A DNA stretch of 64,000 nt. Origin: Drechmeria coniospora (Eukaryota > Ascomycota > Sordariomycetes > Hypocreales > Ophiocordycipitaceae). Below, in pieces: positions 1-9,472 of this stretch. The position numbers were made by a program, and so were the translations under genes. Numbering within the stretch: the first letter of the stretch is position 1; the number at the start of each line of letters is the position of its first letter. The stretch lies in contig NC_054390.1 in assembly GCF_001625195.1 (NCBI RefSeq), positions 6,421,222-6,485,221 on the forward strand. The letters are read 5' to 3'. The notes under the pieces are model-generated. The model saw nothing but the letters and a program-made list of their open reading frames with translations, did no database searches and had not been told where the DNA came from.

Positions 1-971
1 CCCACAAATTTCCCCCAGTTCGCCAGCCTAGCTTTGTTCATGACAGTGATGTAGTGGAGAGGAGAGACACGGTCACGGTGCACGTACGTCGTGAACGACG
101 ACGACTCGCGAGTACTGTGAGCAAGTGCGGAGTTGGTGCACCATCTTGGGGACAAGGCGAGAGGGAGGGGGGGGAGGGGGCCGTCCAGCGGCTGCCCCTG
201 CCCTGCCCTGGCTGCTGGCCCTGGTCCGTCCAGCGTTGACATGGTCCTCCTGCGTGCGTCCCAACAGGCAACGATAGGTAGCGCCATCGACCAGTGTGTG
301 CTTGTAAGGTGCACGCCATGCTGCGCCATGGGCTAGCGCCCGAACGTACCATGAGCGTTTACTACTCACCGTACGACGACTCGCTTGCTCCATCCGTCCT
401 TGGTTTCCGGCACTTATGAGGTCGTACTTGGCTGGCTTGCCTGTAGGTCGGTGCCGTGATAATATAACCGCAACGTGCCGCCGGCCTTTTCCGTCGTCCG
501 CTTCCAGTTCCATTCCCATCCCATTCCATTCCATTCGCATTTGCATCTCCATCGACAGTCTCGCCAAGGCCTTCCGTCCACCACAAGCGACAGAGTCCCT
601 TGCGAATCGTCATCGTTGGACAACCCACCTGGTACCACCAAGGCTTCCACGCGAGCACCTTGACTTGCCTCAACAACCGCATCTACCTTGGCCGGGATTC
701 CGCCTCTCAACATCGAGGCGGCTGGTGATCCCCATCGTCGGATTCCTGCGCCGCACGGAAAGCCCTTTGACAGAGCAGGCTCACGGGCCAAGGACCCTGT
801 CGGCTTCGGCAACGTCCCGTGACGAAGCGGAAGCGGAAACGGAAGCGGAAGGAGCGACAACGCGGACCATCGACTCATCATCTCGTCCCTCCTCGTCGAC
901 GGCTATTGCGTCGGACGCCCCGTCTTCATAGCTGTACTTGGCGGCCACGTCACGGTCCATCTGTCTTCACC
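1..971. other. Left-edge intergenic region
   Basis: No open frame here has a recognisable domain or a spliced partner. The frames that exist are short and overlap on both strands, as expected of GC-rich DNA. A purine hexamer run (GAAGCG-like units, about 823-855) lies just upstream of the first gene. The last 150 bases are probably its promoter and leader. Confidence 0.5.
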
Positions 972-1680
972 ATGAAGCTGCTCTCCCTCCTCGTCGGCGC
1001 CAGCCTCGCCGGCCTTGGCCTCGCCGCCCCTGCCATGGCGCCCCATCAGATCATCAAGACGGACGACGGCACCACCTTGGTCAGAACCAACATCATCAGG
1101 GTCCACGTCCCTCCGAGCCTGCCCGACACGTCGTCGTCGCCACGGCCCAACTCGGTGGCCCTGGCCGTGTCCAACTTCGCCTCGAACACACTCAACCTGC
1201 TTCGCCTCCCCGGAACGACCCGTCGCCGGACGCCCGTCTTCACCAACGACGTCAGGGCAGCCATGGCCGTGGCTGACGCGAATGGCGACGTCGTGTACGG
1301 GAGCTACGGTCGAGCCGACGACGGCGCCTGGGGTCACCTGTACAGGAGGCCCTTTCACATCTGCTCACGGCGCCTGAGCTTGCGGGATGCGATGCCTTTC
1401 ATCGTCCTCGCCCTCTTCTTCTCCGTCTTCATCACCTGCTCGCTGTGGACGAGGTACGTTCACACTATTTCCCATCCCTTCTCGCCATGTCCTGCCTCCC
1501 CTTGCCGGTGGCGTTGCTGACCTCGAGCTTGTCAGGTCCGGGCTGGACGAGGAAGCCGACCCCTTGTTCGATTCCGACGAGGCCAAAAAGGGCCGTCTCG
1601 CGCGGAAGCTGGACCATGTCGAGTATCTTTCCGAGAGGGATCCGGTTGATCCTACCGAGGAGGCCAAAATTTTCCTATGA
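972..1680 (+). CDS. Small secretory-pathway single-pass membrane protein, unknown function
   Basis: I do not recognise a family. Two exons, 972-1453 and 1536-1680, joined over an 82-bp intron with a GTACGT donor and a TCAG acceptor, give 208 residues. The protein opens with a clear signal peptide (MKLLSLLVGASLAGLGLAAP). It then has about 115 polar residues with a Ser/Pro-rich patch and an Arg-rich patch. One transmembrane stretch follows near residues 139-157 (PFIVLALFFSVFITCSLW), then an acidic and basic cytoplasmic tail of about 50 residues. This suggests a type I membrane protein of the ER, Golgi or cell surface. The start is the first ATG that gives the signal peptide; an in-frame upstream stretch is open but lacks signal character. 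The splice is well supported because the frame is kept and the tail stays open to a TGA at 1678. Function is unknown. Confidence 0.72.
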
Positions 1681-3253
1681 TCCTTGGGCCGGAAGGGCGA
1701 GTCGAAACCCGCAGCACGCCAGGCGGGAGAGCGACAGGAGAACGGCCGACCGACCTCGACGACGAGAGGTGTAACGAGAGGAGGCCGCGCGGTGGGGCGG
1801 GGGAGCGGACCCCGGTCTTGGTCTCACGATCGGCCTTGTTGCTGCTGAAAATTGACAAAAGATCCCCCACCCCACGGCGGAGGAGGAGGGGTGCAGCGCC
1901 GCCTGCCGCTACCTGCGGTGGCAGGTTGGAAGCCGAGGCCACCCCGTGACGGGCCAGCATCGAACTTTGCCAAACCATGGCTCCCACCTCGTTGTACGAG
2001 GCACGCTGGTTCAGGACACAAGCCAAGAGGTGTCGGTACATTATTTAGACATACTATCACAGATACCCAAATTGCTACGTCGTAGTTTTCACACGCATCC
2101 AACGAGCCTTTTCGACGCCTTCCATTCTTCATTTTGCACCTGACCAGGCCGACCGAGGGGTAACAATGCGCGTCCAGACGCCTCCAGCCACGGAACACTG
2201 CTAGTGTGCGTTAATGTTGCTTGATTTTCCAGAGAGGCAGGCAGACATGACGGTGGCGCCCAGCGCCGAGAGACACGAAACGTCAGTGCGTGTGTGCGAA
2301 GGTACCGCTAACAATTTCCTCCCTACCTTGACTTGCATATATATTGGCTCCTCGGCGCCTGGCCTGGTTGGCAAGCAACGACGTGGCCGGTAGGTGCGGT
2401 TGCTACAGATACCTGCTTTCCGATGCTGCCTCTGCAGGAGAGCAATGTCTCTTTGTTCCGGCCTCGCCTCGATTCGAACAATATCCATCACCTGACGCGG
2501 GTTTTTGTCGAACATGGAGGGCAGCACTGAGGAGCAGCTGCCAGGCACAGGTTCGCACGATTAAGTACAGCACTTACTTATATCAGGTACCTATGAGGTA
2601 GGTACCTAATGTAATTGTACATACTGTAGTACGTACTGTATACCCCTACAGTGCATGTACTTGAAGCACAGTACGGAGTAGGAGTCGACACCTAGTACTT
2701 GCATGTATATGTGCAAGCAAGTATTTCTGTAGTGCAACTACCTAGTACCTAGTAGGTAGTAGTTGTGCCTACTTCGCACTAAGTATCTCATAGTACTAGG
2801 TAGATATCTGTACGGAGTATTACTCCGTACATGCCTACTAGGTGCCTATATAGTAATAGAGTAAGATACTTACAGTACATGCATAAGCATATGCCTTACG
2901 GAGGAATACTACGTACACCTATGGTGGGGTGGCAAAAAAGGCGGTTCACTTTGTAGGAGTAGCGCTACCAAAACTGCATCGTCACTTTTGTCGAGTGACG
3001 GTACATGTGCAAGCAGGTACTTGTGCAAGCAAGTACCCCCGATATGGTGCATCCCTCCATGATATACTGCTGTGCCGGTACTCCGTACCGGCTTCAGTCA
3101 GCAAGTAGCTGTACATGTAAGCACGAGGCGGCTCACCGCTCGATTGGATCGCACCTGCATCGCATTGTCGTATTGACTGACCCTTGGAATTGCACAGCCA
3201 ACACAGACATATCGACGAATCAATACAAACTGCATCACGGCAACACTGTCATC
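1681..3253. other. Intergenic region with GTAC-rich island
   Basis: I find no gene. The first 850 bases are ordinary GC-rich DNA. From about 2557 the base composition shifts to AT-rich with dense GTAC words (separate entry). The promoter of the downstream hydrolase must lie in its right part. Confidence 0.5.
2557..3092. repeat. GTAC / TACTCCGTAC motif island 1
   Basis: Dense GTAC tetramers, copies of TACGGAGTA or TACTCCGTA, and CCTAGTAGGTA-like words fill this stretch. It includes a perfect palindrome at 2810-2830 (10-base arms GTACGGAGTA/TACTCCGTAC around one T). A second inverted repeat lies at 3074-3092 (8-base arms GCCGGTAC/GTACCGGC around TCC). The same words recur in the islands listed further on. 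Confidence 0.75.
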
Positions 3254-4315
3254 ATGGAGACGTACGAGTCTGCCCGGAACCGGGTTGTCCATGTCGGCGG
3301 CGTCAGGTTTTCCTATCGAAGACTCGGCCGCCCTCACGGCCTCCCGCTCCTGCTGCTCATGGGCTTCAGGTCGGCTCCATGACGACGAGACGAGTCCGTC
3401 CTTGCCGGGCCGTTCCGCTGACCACTCGCAGGGGAACCATGGACCACTGGGATCCGGCGTTGGTGAATCCGCTGGCGGCGCGGCGACCCGTCATCCTCGT
3501 GGACAACGCGGGTGTCGGCCGATCCGGCGGAGAGGTCCCCGAGACGTTTGCGGGCTGGGTGCGGCACTACGTCGATGTTCTCGAGGCCCTCGGCGTCAAG
3601 CGCGTCGACCTGATGGGCTACTCCATGGGCGGCTGCGTTGCCCAGCTGCTCGCCCTCGCCGCTCCGACGCTGGTTCGCCGCCTCGTCCTCTGCGGTACGA
3701 CCCCAAGTGCCGGCGAGGGCGTCACGCGGGCACCAATAGGACCCTTCAACCAGCTCAAGGACGCCGTGACGAACGAGGAACACCGGCAAGCCTTCCTCGA
3801 CACCTTCTTTTCTCGCTCCGACCTCAGCCAAGCGGCCGGGAGGGCTGCATGGGACAGGATTGCCAACGCCCGCGCCGACCGGCTTCCGTACCTAGGTTCC
3901 GAAGGAGCTCGGACGCAAGCCGTCGCCTTTGCCAAGTTCATGGATCCGAACCAGGCCAGTGAGGCCTCCTTTGACCGCTTCCACGAGCTGCGTCTGCCGG
4001 TGCTGATAGCGAATGGTACGTGAACCTATGGCTAGTCGTCGAGCCACCCACCGCCCACCACCCACCATCCACTGCTGGCTGGCCTTGTCGCACCGGATCC
4101 TGACCTGATGGCCCACAGGGAGCCATGATTTGCTGCTACCGACGGAGAATAGCATCATCATGTGGAGAAACTTGCGGCATGCGGATGCGCAGCTGCATCT
4201 TTATCCGGACTCTGGTCACGGGTTCCTGTATCAGTACGCCGACACCTTCTCGGCCCTCGTAAACGAGTTCCTGGACAGGCCGGCCGTTGGCGGCGACAGC
4301 GGCAGCAGACTGTGA
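3254..4315 (+). CDS. Alpha/beta-fold hydrolase
   Basis: Three exons, 3254-3369, 3432-4015 and 4119-4315, encode 298 residues. The introns are 62 and 103 bp; the second has a GTACGT donor and a CACAG acceptor. The fold is shown by an oxyanion-type strand (LLLLMGFRGTMDHWD), the strand-loop VILVDNAGVGRSGG, the nucleophile elbow GYSMGG with Ser near residue 102, a late acidic loop (NGSHDLLLP) and a catalytic-His loop (DSGHGFLYQ). This order and length match the single-domain alpha/beta hydrolase-1 family (epoxide-hydrolase or meta-cleavage-hydrolase like). No signal peptide is seen, so it is probably cytosolic. The substrate cannot be told from sequence. The ATG at 3254 is the first in frame and has a purine at -3 (ATCATGG). 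Confidence 0.88.
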
Positions 4316-5677
4316 GCTACCATCGTCAAGATGTACAAGTCGCTGCTTCCATCACGTCACGTCACATCACACCCCTGCATCGCCCCCCATCAGCCCGCCG
4401 CGTGACGGCGAGTCTCGGATGGACGGGCTGGCCCGTACGAGTCGGCCGTGCTATCGGACATGCGAAGGCGGCAGGTGTTGGAGTGCGGTGCGAGTGCAGA
4501 CTTCGCGCACATCTACTCGTGGCGCCGATAACCCAGAGCGCTTGGCGATGCGACAGATGGCGGTAGGTTCGTGCCCAGGCAGATGCCTCGGTGTAAATTC
4601 CACCCAGCCGTCGTCAAAACGGTTACGTGAAGCATGCGGAAGCATCGAGACATGCGCAGGTGACGAAGGTGGAGCCGTCAGATGCAGGAAGCAGAGCCTC
4701 TGAGAGCATGGCCGGCAAGGAATGGCGAGGCAAGACAAGGCATGGCACGGCATGGCAGGACCAAGGCGTTTGGGGCCAGCCGCATGAGCAGTGCTCCCTC
4801 GGAGGGCCAGAAGACGCTCGCAACCGGTCTTGCACCGGCGGCCCCGGCAGCGGGGCGTGAGCGAAGAGCGAATCTCGAGGCGGCAGCCGGTCGATGACGA
4901 CTCGATGCCGCTCCTCGTTTGACCTGACGCTCGAGACAGAAACTTGCCAGTCCGTGCAGCCATGCCGGCTCGTCTGACATGCCAGACCGCGATTGGACAG
5001 CTGGCCGAGTGATCAACGGTCTCGACATGCAGCTAACCGCCGTGGATCGGCGAAGCTTGTCTCCGGATTCTCGTGTCTCGCTCGCATGGCTCCGCCTCGT
5101 TGGAGTGCTACGTGCTTTACCACAGCCCAGCACCCAGCGGAGGAGGTGGCAACGAGTAGGGAGTGCAGCAGGTGAGCGTGCACACCTACCGCCTGCTTAC
5201 AGGCACCTACCTAGGCAGGCACCTGACTACCAGCACCCAGGTAGGTAGTAAGCGGAAACGACGCCTACGAGCATCCGGCCGCACTGCGGTGCTCTGCCGC
5301 AAACGCCTCGTGATGACCTCAACGGGAACCGGCACCCAGGAAAGAAGTATGAACCAGGTTCCCGAACGGTACCCGCACATCTGGGACCCGTGCAGCTCCC
5401 CTCAGCCTCAAAGCAGGCGGGAACGGCCCACTTGGAGCGGCTGTCTCACTGCACCCCAGAACCCTGCCGAGCTCGATGAGCTTTAAAAAGGAGGGACGGT
5501 GCTCGCGTGGGAGCCTCCGCACTTCTGCTGTCTCACCAGTGGCGTATTTCGCAGATGGTAGACGTTGGTCACACACGACGACGTCAAGCGTACGGTGCTG
5601 CATGTGCTCGTACGGATACGGGTGCGCGTACTTGTACAGACGTGCATACGGCGCATGCATCTGGTAGTCGGTCGGCC
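4316..5677. other. Intergenic region
   Basis: No supported gene. Several short frames overlap on both strands without domain resemblance or good splice partners. A small cluster of CACCTACCTAGG and CAGGTAGGTAGT words at about 5205-5250 is a weak form of the motif islands seen elsewhere. It lies about 430 bases before the next gene start. Confidence 0.45.
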
Positions 5678-6724
5678 ATGTCGACGCCCGCTTCCTACTC
5701 CTCCACCTCGTCCTCCTCCCCAAGGTCGGATCCGGATTCATCCGGCAACCCGACGACGGCTTCACCTCACTTCCCCCTGCCGCAGCTGCCGTGTGAGATT
5801 CGACTCAAGATATGGTCATGCGCGGTGGAGCCCCGCGTCGTCATCCTCGATGATCTCGTCCAAGTAGCCGGATCGTACCCGATCCCCCCCGTCACCCAGC
5901 TCAACGCCGAGTCGCGAGCCGAGTCGCGGTCGGGCTACGAGGCCATCGGCCGCGGGTCGCATCTTCACTTCGCCAGGGACATACTGGTCTGCGATCCCAA
6001 CATCTCGGATCAGGGGTCGAACAAACCGCTCGAGGATCTCGCCCCGCGGGTCCGACGGTTGGCCTTCTGGGACTGCTTCCCCGACGACGGGCGCGTCGAC
6101 GGCTTCTGCCGCTATTCGGACTACCTCGCCACCTGGTACCCGCAAGAGAGCTTCGGCAAGGTCCACTTCGACAAGTTCTGGTTCCCCAACCTCGAGGATC
6201 TCTGGATCATCAAGGTCGGAGAGGTCGATCGGTCGTGGAAGGTCGCCGTCGACAGGGACATGCCCGTCGACGTTCGCGCGAGGAATACGGCGCGCCAGTT
6301 CCGTTACTGGGTCGAGGACAACATTGTCGAGATTGCGCCGCTCGACCTCGACGACGCCGACACGAAGCTCGTCCTGCAAGACGGCCGATGCGGCAAGGTC
6401 GACTGCCAAGAACTGAATCGCCGACGGCCCAAGATGGTCTCCAAGGTCATCTTCGTCGACGACCTCTACGAGAGCAGGGACGACAGCAACGACAGCCGAG
6501 GTTGGAAACGGATCCAGCCGTGGTCCGCCGCCGCCGCCGAGCCGGAGGACACGGAGAAGGACGGGTCGGAGAATAGGATGCGATGGATCATCGTCGAGAG
6601 GATCCTCACCTTTTCGCTGCGCTGGGAGGCCGACGATGGCCTGCTGTCGCGAGGAAGGGTGAACGAAGGTTTGCGAGGTGGCCGGCGACTGGCGACCGGT
6701 CCTCCCCTCGAGGGGCTCGAGTAA
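5678..6724 (+). CDS. 2EXR-domain protein
   Basis: One uninterrupted exon encodes 348 residues. After a Ser-rich leader of about 30 residues comes the 2EXR motif: FPLPQLPCEIRLKIW followed by PRVVIL, near residues 29-52. This resembles the short F-box-like segment at the N terminus of large families of fungal proteins. The rest is acidic and includes a segment with regularly spaced aromatic residues (RLAFWDCF, FDKFWFPNLEDLWI), the usual pattern of these proteins. The family role is unknown; an adaptor in protein-protein interaction or ubiquitin ligation is only a guess. The open frame extends upstream to 5507, but the ATG at 5678 places the motif at the usual distance from the N terminus. Confidence 0.82.
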   Translation: MSTPASYSSTSSSSPRSDPDSSGNPTTASPHFPLPQLPCEIRLKIWSCAVEPRVVILDDLVQVAGSYPIPPVTQLNAESRAESRSGYEAIGRGSHLHFARDILVCDPNISDQGSNKPLEDLAPRVRRLAFWDCFPDDGRVDGFCRYSDYLATWYPQESFGKVHFDKFWFPNLEDLWIIKVGEVDRSWKVAVDRDMPVDVRARNTARQFRYWVEDNIVEIAPLDLDDADTKLVLQDGRCGKVDCQELNRRRPKMVSKVIFVDDLYESRDDSNDSRGWKRIQPWSAAAAEPEDTEKDGSENRMRWIIVERILTFSLRWEADDGLLSRGRVNEGLRGGRRLATGPPLEGLE

Positions 6725-7991
6725 GCACGAGGATGAGTGGCAATCGTACTGGTCGGGCCCTTGGCTGTTGGTCTTTGCGTCTTCCTCTAGTTTCGAGCGT
6801 CTGAAATGCAAAATCACATAGTGCATCATCAGTGCTTGGCCCTTTGGTCTGACGCATATGATGCCATGAAGAGGATGGAAGAAAGAATGGAGCTTGTCAT
6901 CAACGGTAATGCTCTGCGATACGCATGTGACGGACTCCTCTTCCCACCTCCTCCTCTATTTCCCAACCTTGCGGAGGGCGGGGGACGCCCAATCGCGGGG
7001 GCCGCCCAGGTCTTGAACTGTTCGCGTTCAGTGCCGGCCGGGCCAAGAGCGCATACATGTGCAGGCATGAAGTGATGGCAAGAATATACGATGTACACGT
7101 ACTTGATGTAGAACCCACCAGCCAACGTGCTGCTGAAGGTAGCATGAAGAGGACGCCGAAGCCGGGACATCCAGTCATACTTGCATGTAGACACTTGGGT
7201 TCATGCACGGAGTCCTTGCATGTACTGTACGGATATTCCAACAATACTGTATACATGTGATTCAACATGTCGATTGCGCGAGCCCAAGTACTTGTGCACC
7301 TACTGTACAAGAACATGCTGTGTACGGAGTACGGAGTAATAATAATACATGCACTGTAAACATGCATGGGCCGGGCCGGGGAGAGGGGCCGGCTTTTGGG
7401 AAGGTGGGTCGCACGCAAGTACATCAAGATCTCTGTTAATACTAATATTACAGCACAGTACGGATTACAGCACAGTACGGAGTAATACTTAGTTACTCGT
7501 TACTCCATACTGTCACGAAATACTACCCGATCCCCCCCAAATGCACTCCGTACTACTCCGTATATTACTTGTATTAGTCCACTTGTACAGAGTACTGTCC
7601 CCAAGGACGGAATACACCGTATATTCACATCAACGCACATTCTCAGCGTGAATAATTCAAACACGAATGCTTCGAGCCCCAGTAGCGCTGTTTTGTCAGT
7701 TCATGGTCTCTTGAACAAGGGTGATTGGCAACACCAGTTCAGAAGAGTGTCGCGTTCTTTCGCGTGGAGTCTTCGCCACCCTCGATCCTGCCTTCCTCCT
7801 CTCATCACAACATCTAGTACGGGCAGGCACAACGCACATCACCAACTTAGTCACTTCGCTCGAAATTCCACGCTTCTATTTCATCTCACCAACTTCTTCG
7901 TCACAACGGATCCCCTCCCCCTCCCTCTCCCTCGCCCTCGCCCTCGCCCTCTTGCTCCTTTCTACCAATACCGCGTGGGTGGAAGCACAAT
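6725..7991. other. Intergenic region, promoter of the dehydrogenase gene
   Basis: No gene seen. The centre is a GTAC-rich island (separate entry). The last 100 bases before the next ATG are a strong pyrimidine tract (CCCTCCCCCTCCCTC and CCCTCG repeats, about 7910-7955), typical of a fungal core promoter or 5' leader. Confidence 0.5.
7060..7600. repeat. GTAC / TACTCCGTAC motif island 2
   Basis: Repeated TACGGAGTAC (a direct pair at about 7320-7340), CAGTACGGAGTAATACT (about 7465-7490), ACTCCGTACTACTCCGTAT (about 7543-7562) and many TGTAC/GTACA words. It occupies the promoter-side gap upstream of the dehydrogenase gene. Confidence 0.72.
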
Positions 7992-9264
7992 ATGACCATC
8001 ACAGGCAGCGACAAGCTGCTGATGCACATGCCGGGGCCGCCACCCAAAGGCTTTTTAAAATCGCTGGCCGCCAGGTTTCCCGAGCTCGAGGTACGCTGGG
8101 AGATTGCACGCTTCGACCCCGCCTCGTCGGATCTGGATGCGGCCGACGGACTCCCGAGCGAGGTCCTCGATGGCGTCACCCTCTTGTGCGCCTACCCGCC
8201 ACCACGACCGGACTGCATTGAACGCGTGCGCTTCGTTCAGCTCATCTCGGCCGGCTCGGATCGCTGGGCCGACCATGCGTGGTATCGTGACCCGAAAGTC
8301 ATTTTTTGTTCCGGTAGCGGGTGTCATGCGTATGTCCGGACGATCAAACGCATCGGTCAACTCTGCCCAATACCCCCCCCCCCCCCCCCCCCCTCTACTC
8401 TCCTGCGCTCCAGGTGCATGAGCAACAGGCCAGCTGACGTCCAACGTCGCAGACCCCAGGTTGCGGAGTGGGTGATGGGAACATGGCTCGCATCGAGGCA
8501 TCACTTCAGTCTATACGCCGCCCAGCAGGGCCGAGCTGAGTGGTCCGCCCGGGTGGCCGACCATCCCGTCACGGACTCCATGGGTCTTCGCATGCAAGTC
8601 TAGTTCCACCCCTTCATCGTTGTCGGAGTCATCATCATTGCCACATCTCCCGTCCTAATATCCCCTTCTGCGCAGGGGCATCTTTGGCTACGGCGCCATC
8701 GGCCGACAGTGTGCACACCTCGCCAAAGCCCTCGGCATGGACGTCTCCGCCTACACGCAGCACCCGCGCCTCGACGCCGCCTCCCGTCGCCACAATGGCT
8801 ACAGCGTCCCCGGTACTGGCGATCCTGACGGCCTGATTCCTTCAACATGGTTCCACGGGGATCCGAGGATCGTTGTTGACGAGTTCCTAGCCCAGGACCT
8901 TGACATCCTCGTCCTTGCCTTGCCGCTCTCCGACTCGACCCGTCGCCTCATTGGTCCAGCTCAGTTCAAGCGCATGAGTCGAAGGAGAACCTTTCTCTGC
9001 AACATCTCCCGTGGCCCCATCGTCGACACAGGCGCCTTGGTAGACGCACTGAACGCAGGCACCATCAGCGGCGCCGCACTGGATGTGACGGACCCCGAAC
9101 CCCTGCCAAAGCCTCACCCTCTGTGGAAAGCCCCAAACGTCTTCATCACGCCTCACATTTCTTGGCAGTCTTCGGGCGTTGTCGCCCGGGTCGCGAGCCT
9201 CATGATGGAGAACCTTGAGAGGTTGGACAAGGGTGAGCCGTTGATTAATCGAATAAACCAGTAG
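7992..9264 (+). CDS. D-isomer specific 2-hydroxyacid dehydrogenase
   Basis: NAD(P)-dependent reduction of 2-keto acids to D-2-hydroxy acids (glyoxylate/hydroxypyruvate reductase-like family). Exons 7992-8329, 8453-8593 and 8676-9264 encode 355 residues. The first part is the substrate-binding half. APQVAEWVMGTWL is the usual entry into the nucleotide domain, which has the dinucleotide loop GIFGYGAIGRQ near residues 161-171. The catalytic Arg (NISRGPIVD, about residue 271), Glu (DVTDPEPLP, about 299) and His (TPHISWQSS, about 319) are all present. Intron 1 (123 bp) contains a run of 21 C. Intron 2 only keeps the frame if a GC donor is used (GCAAGT at 8594); GT donors nearby give the wrong phase or a stop. 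The exact substrate is open. Confidence 0.9.
8373..8393 (+). repeat. Poly-C run (21 C) in an intron
   Basis: A run of 21 consecutive C inside intron 1 of the 2-hydroxyacid dehydrogenase gene, about 60 bases before the acceptor. Its length is likely to vary between isolates and is a weak point for sequencing. Confidence 0.9.
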
Positions 9265-9472
9265 ATCGCCCTTGCTCGTTCTCCCTGTGCCATGTACGCA
9301 CGCTTGCTTGGGCAACATCTCACTGTCAAGGACATGTCCCGGTACGGTACAAGGTCACGCGAACGGCGTCGGTCTCTTGTCGCGGCACACAGGCCAGCAA
9401 AGTACACGCACGACGCCGACGATGGTTGCCGCCGTCGGCGTGCGTGGCTTCATCCAACGGACAGTGCCTGTG

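Noticed and set aside
5816..6829. 337-codon minus-strand frame
   Set aside because: Antisense to the 2EXR gene and with a composition-driven translation, whereas the plus strand shows the 2EXR motif.
8598..8675. GT-AG splice at 8598 in the dehydrogenase gene
   Set aside because: It leaves the third exon out of phase and destroys the dinucleotide loop; the GC donor four bases upstream solves both problems.
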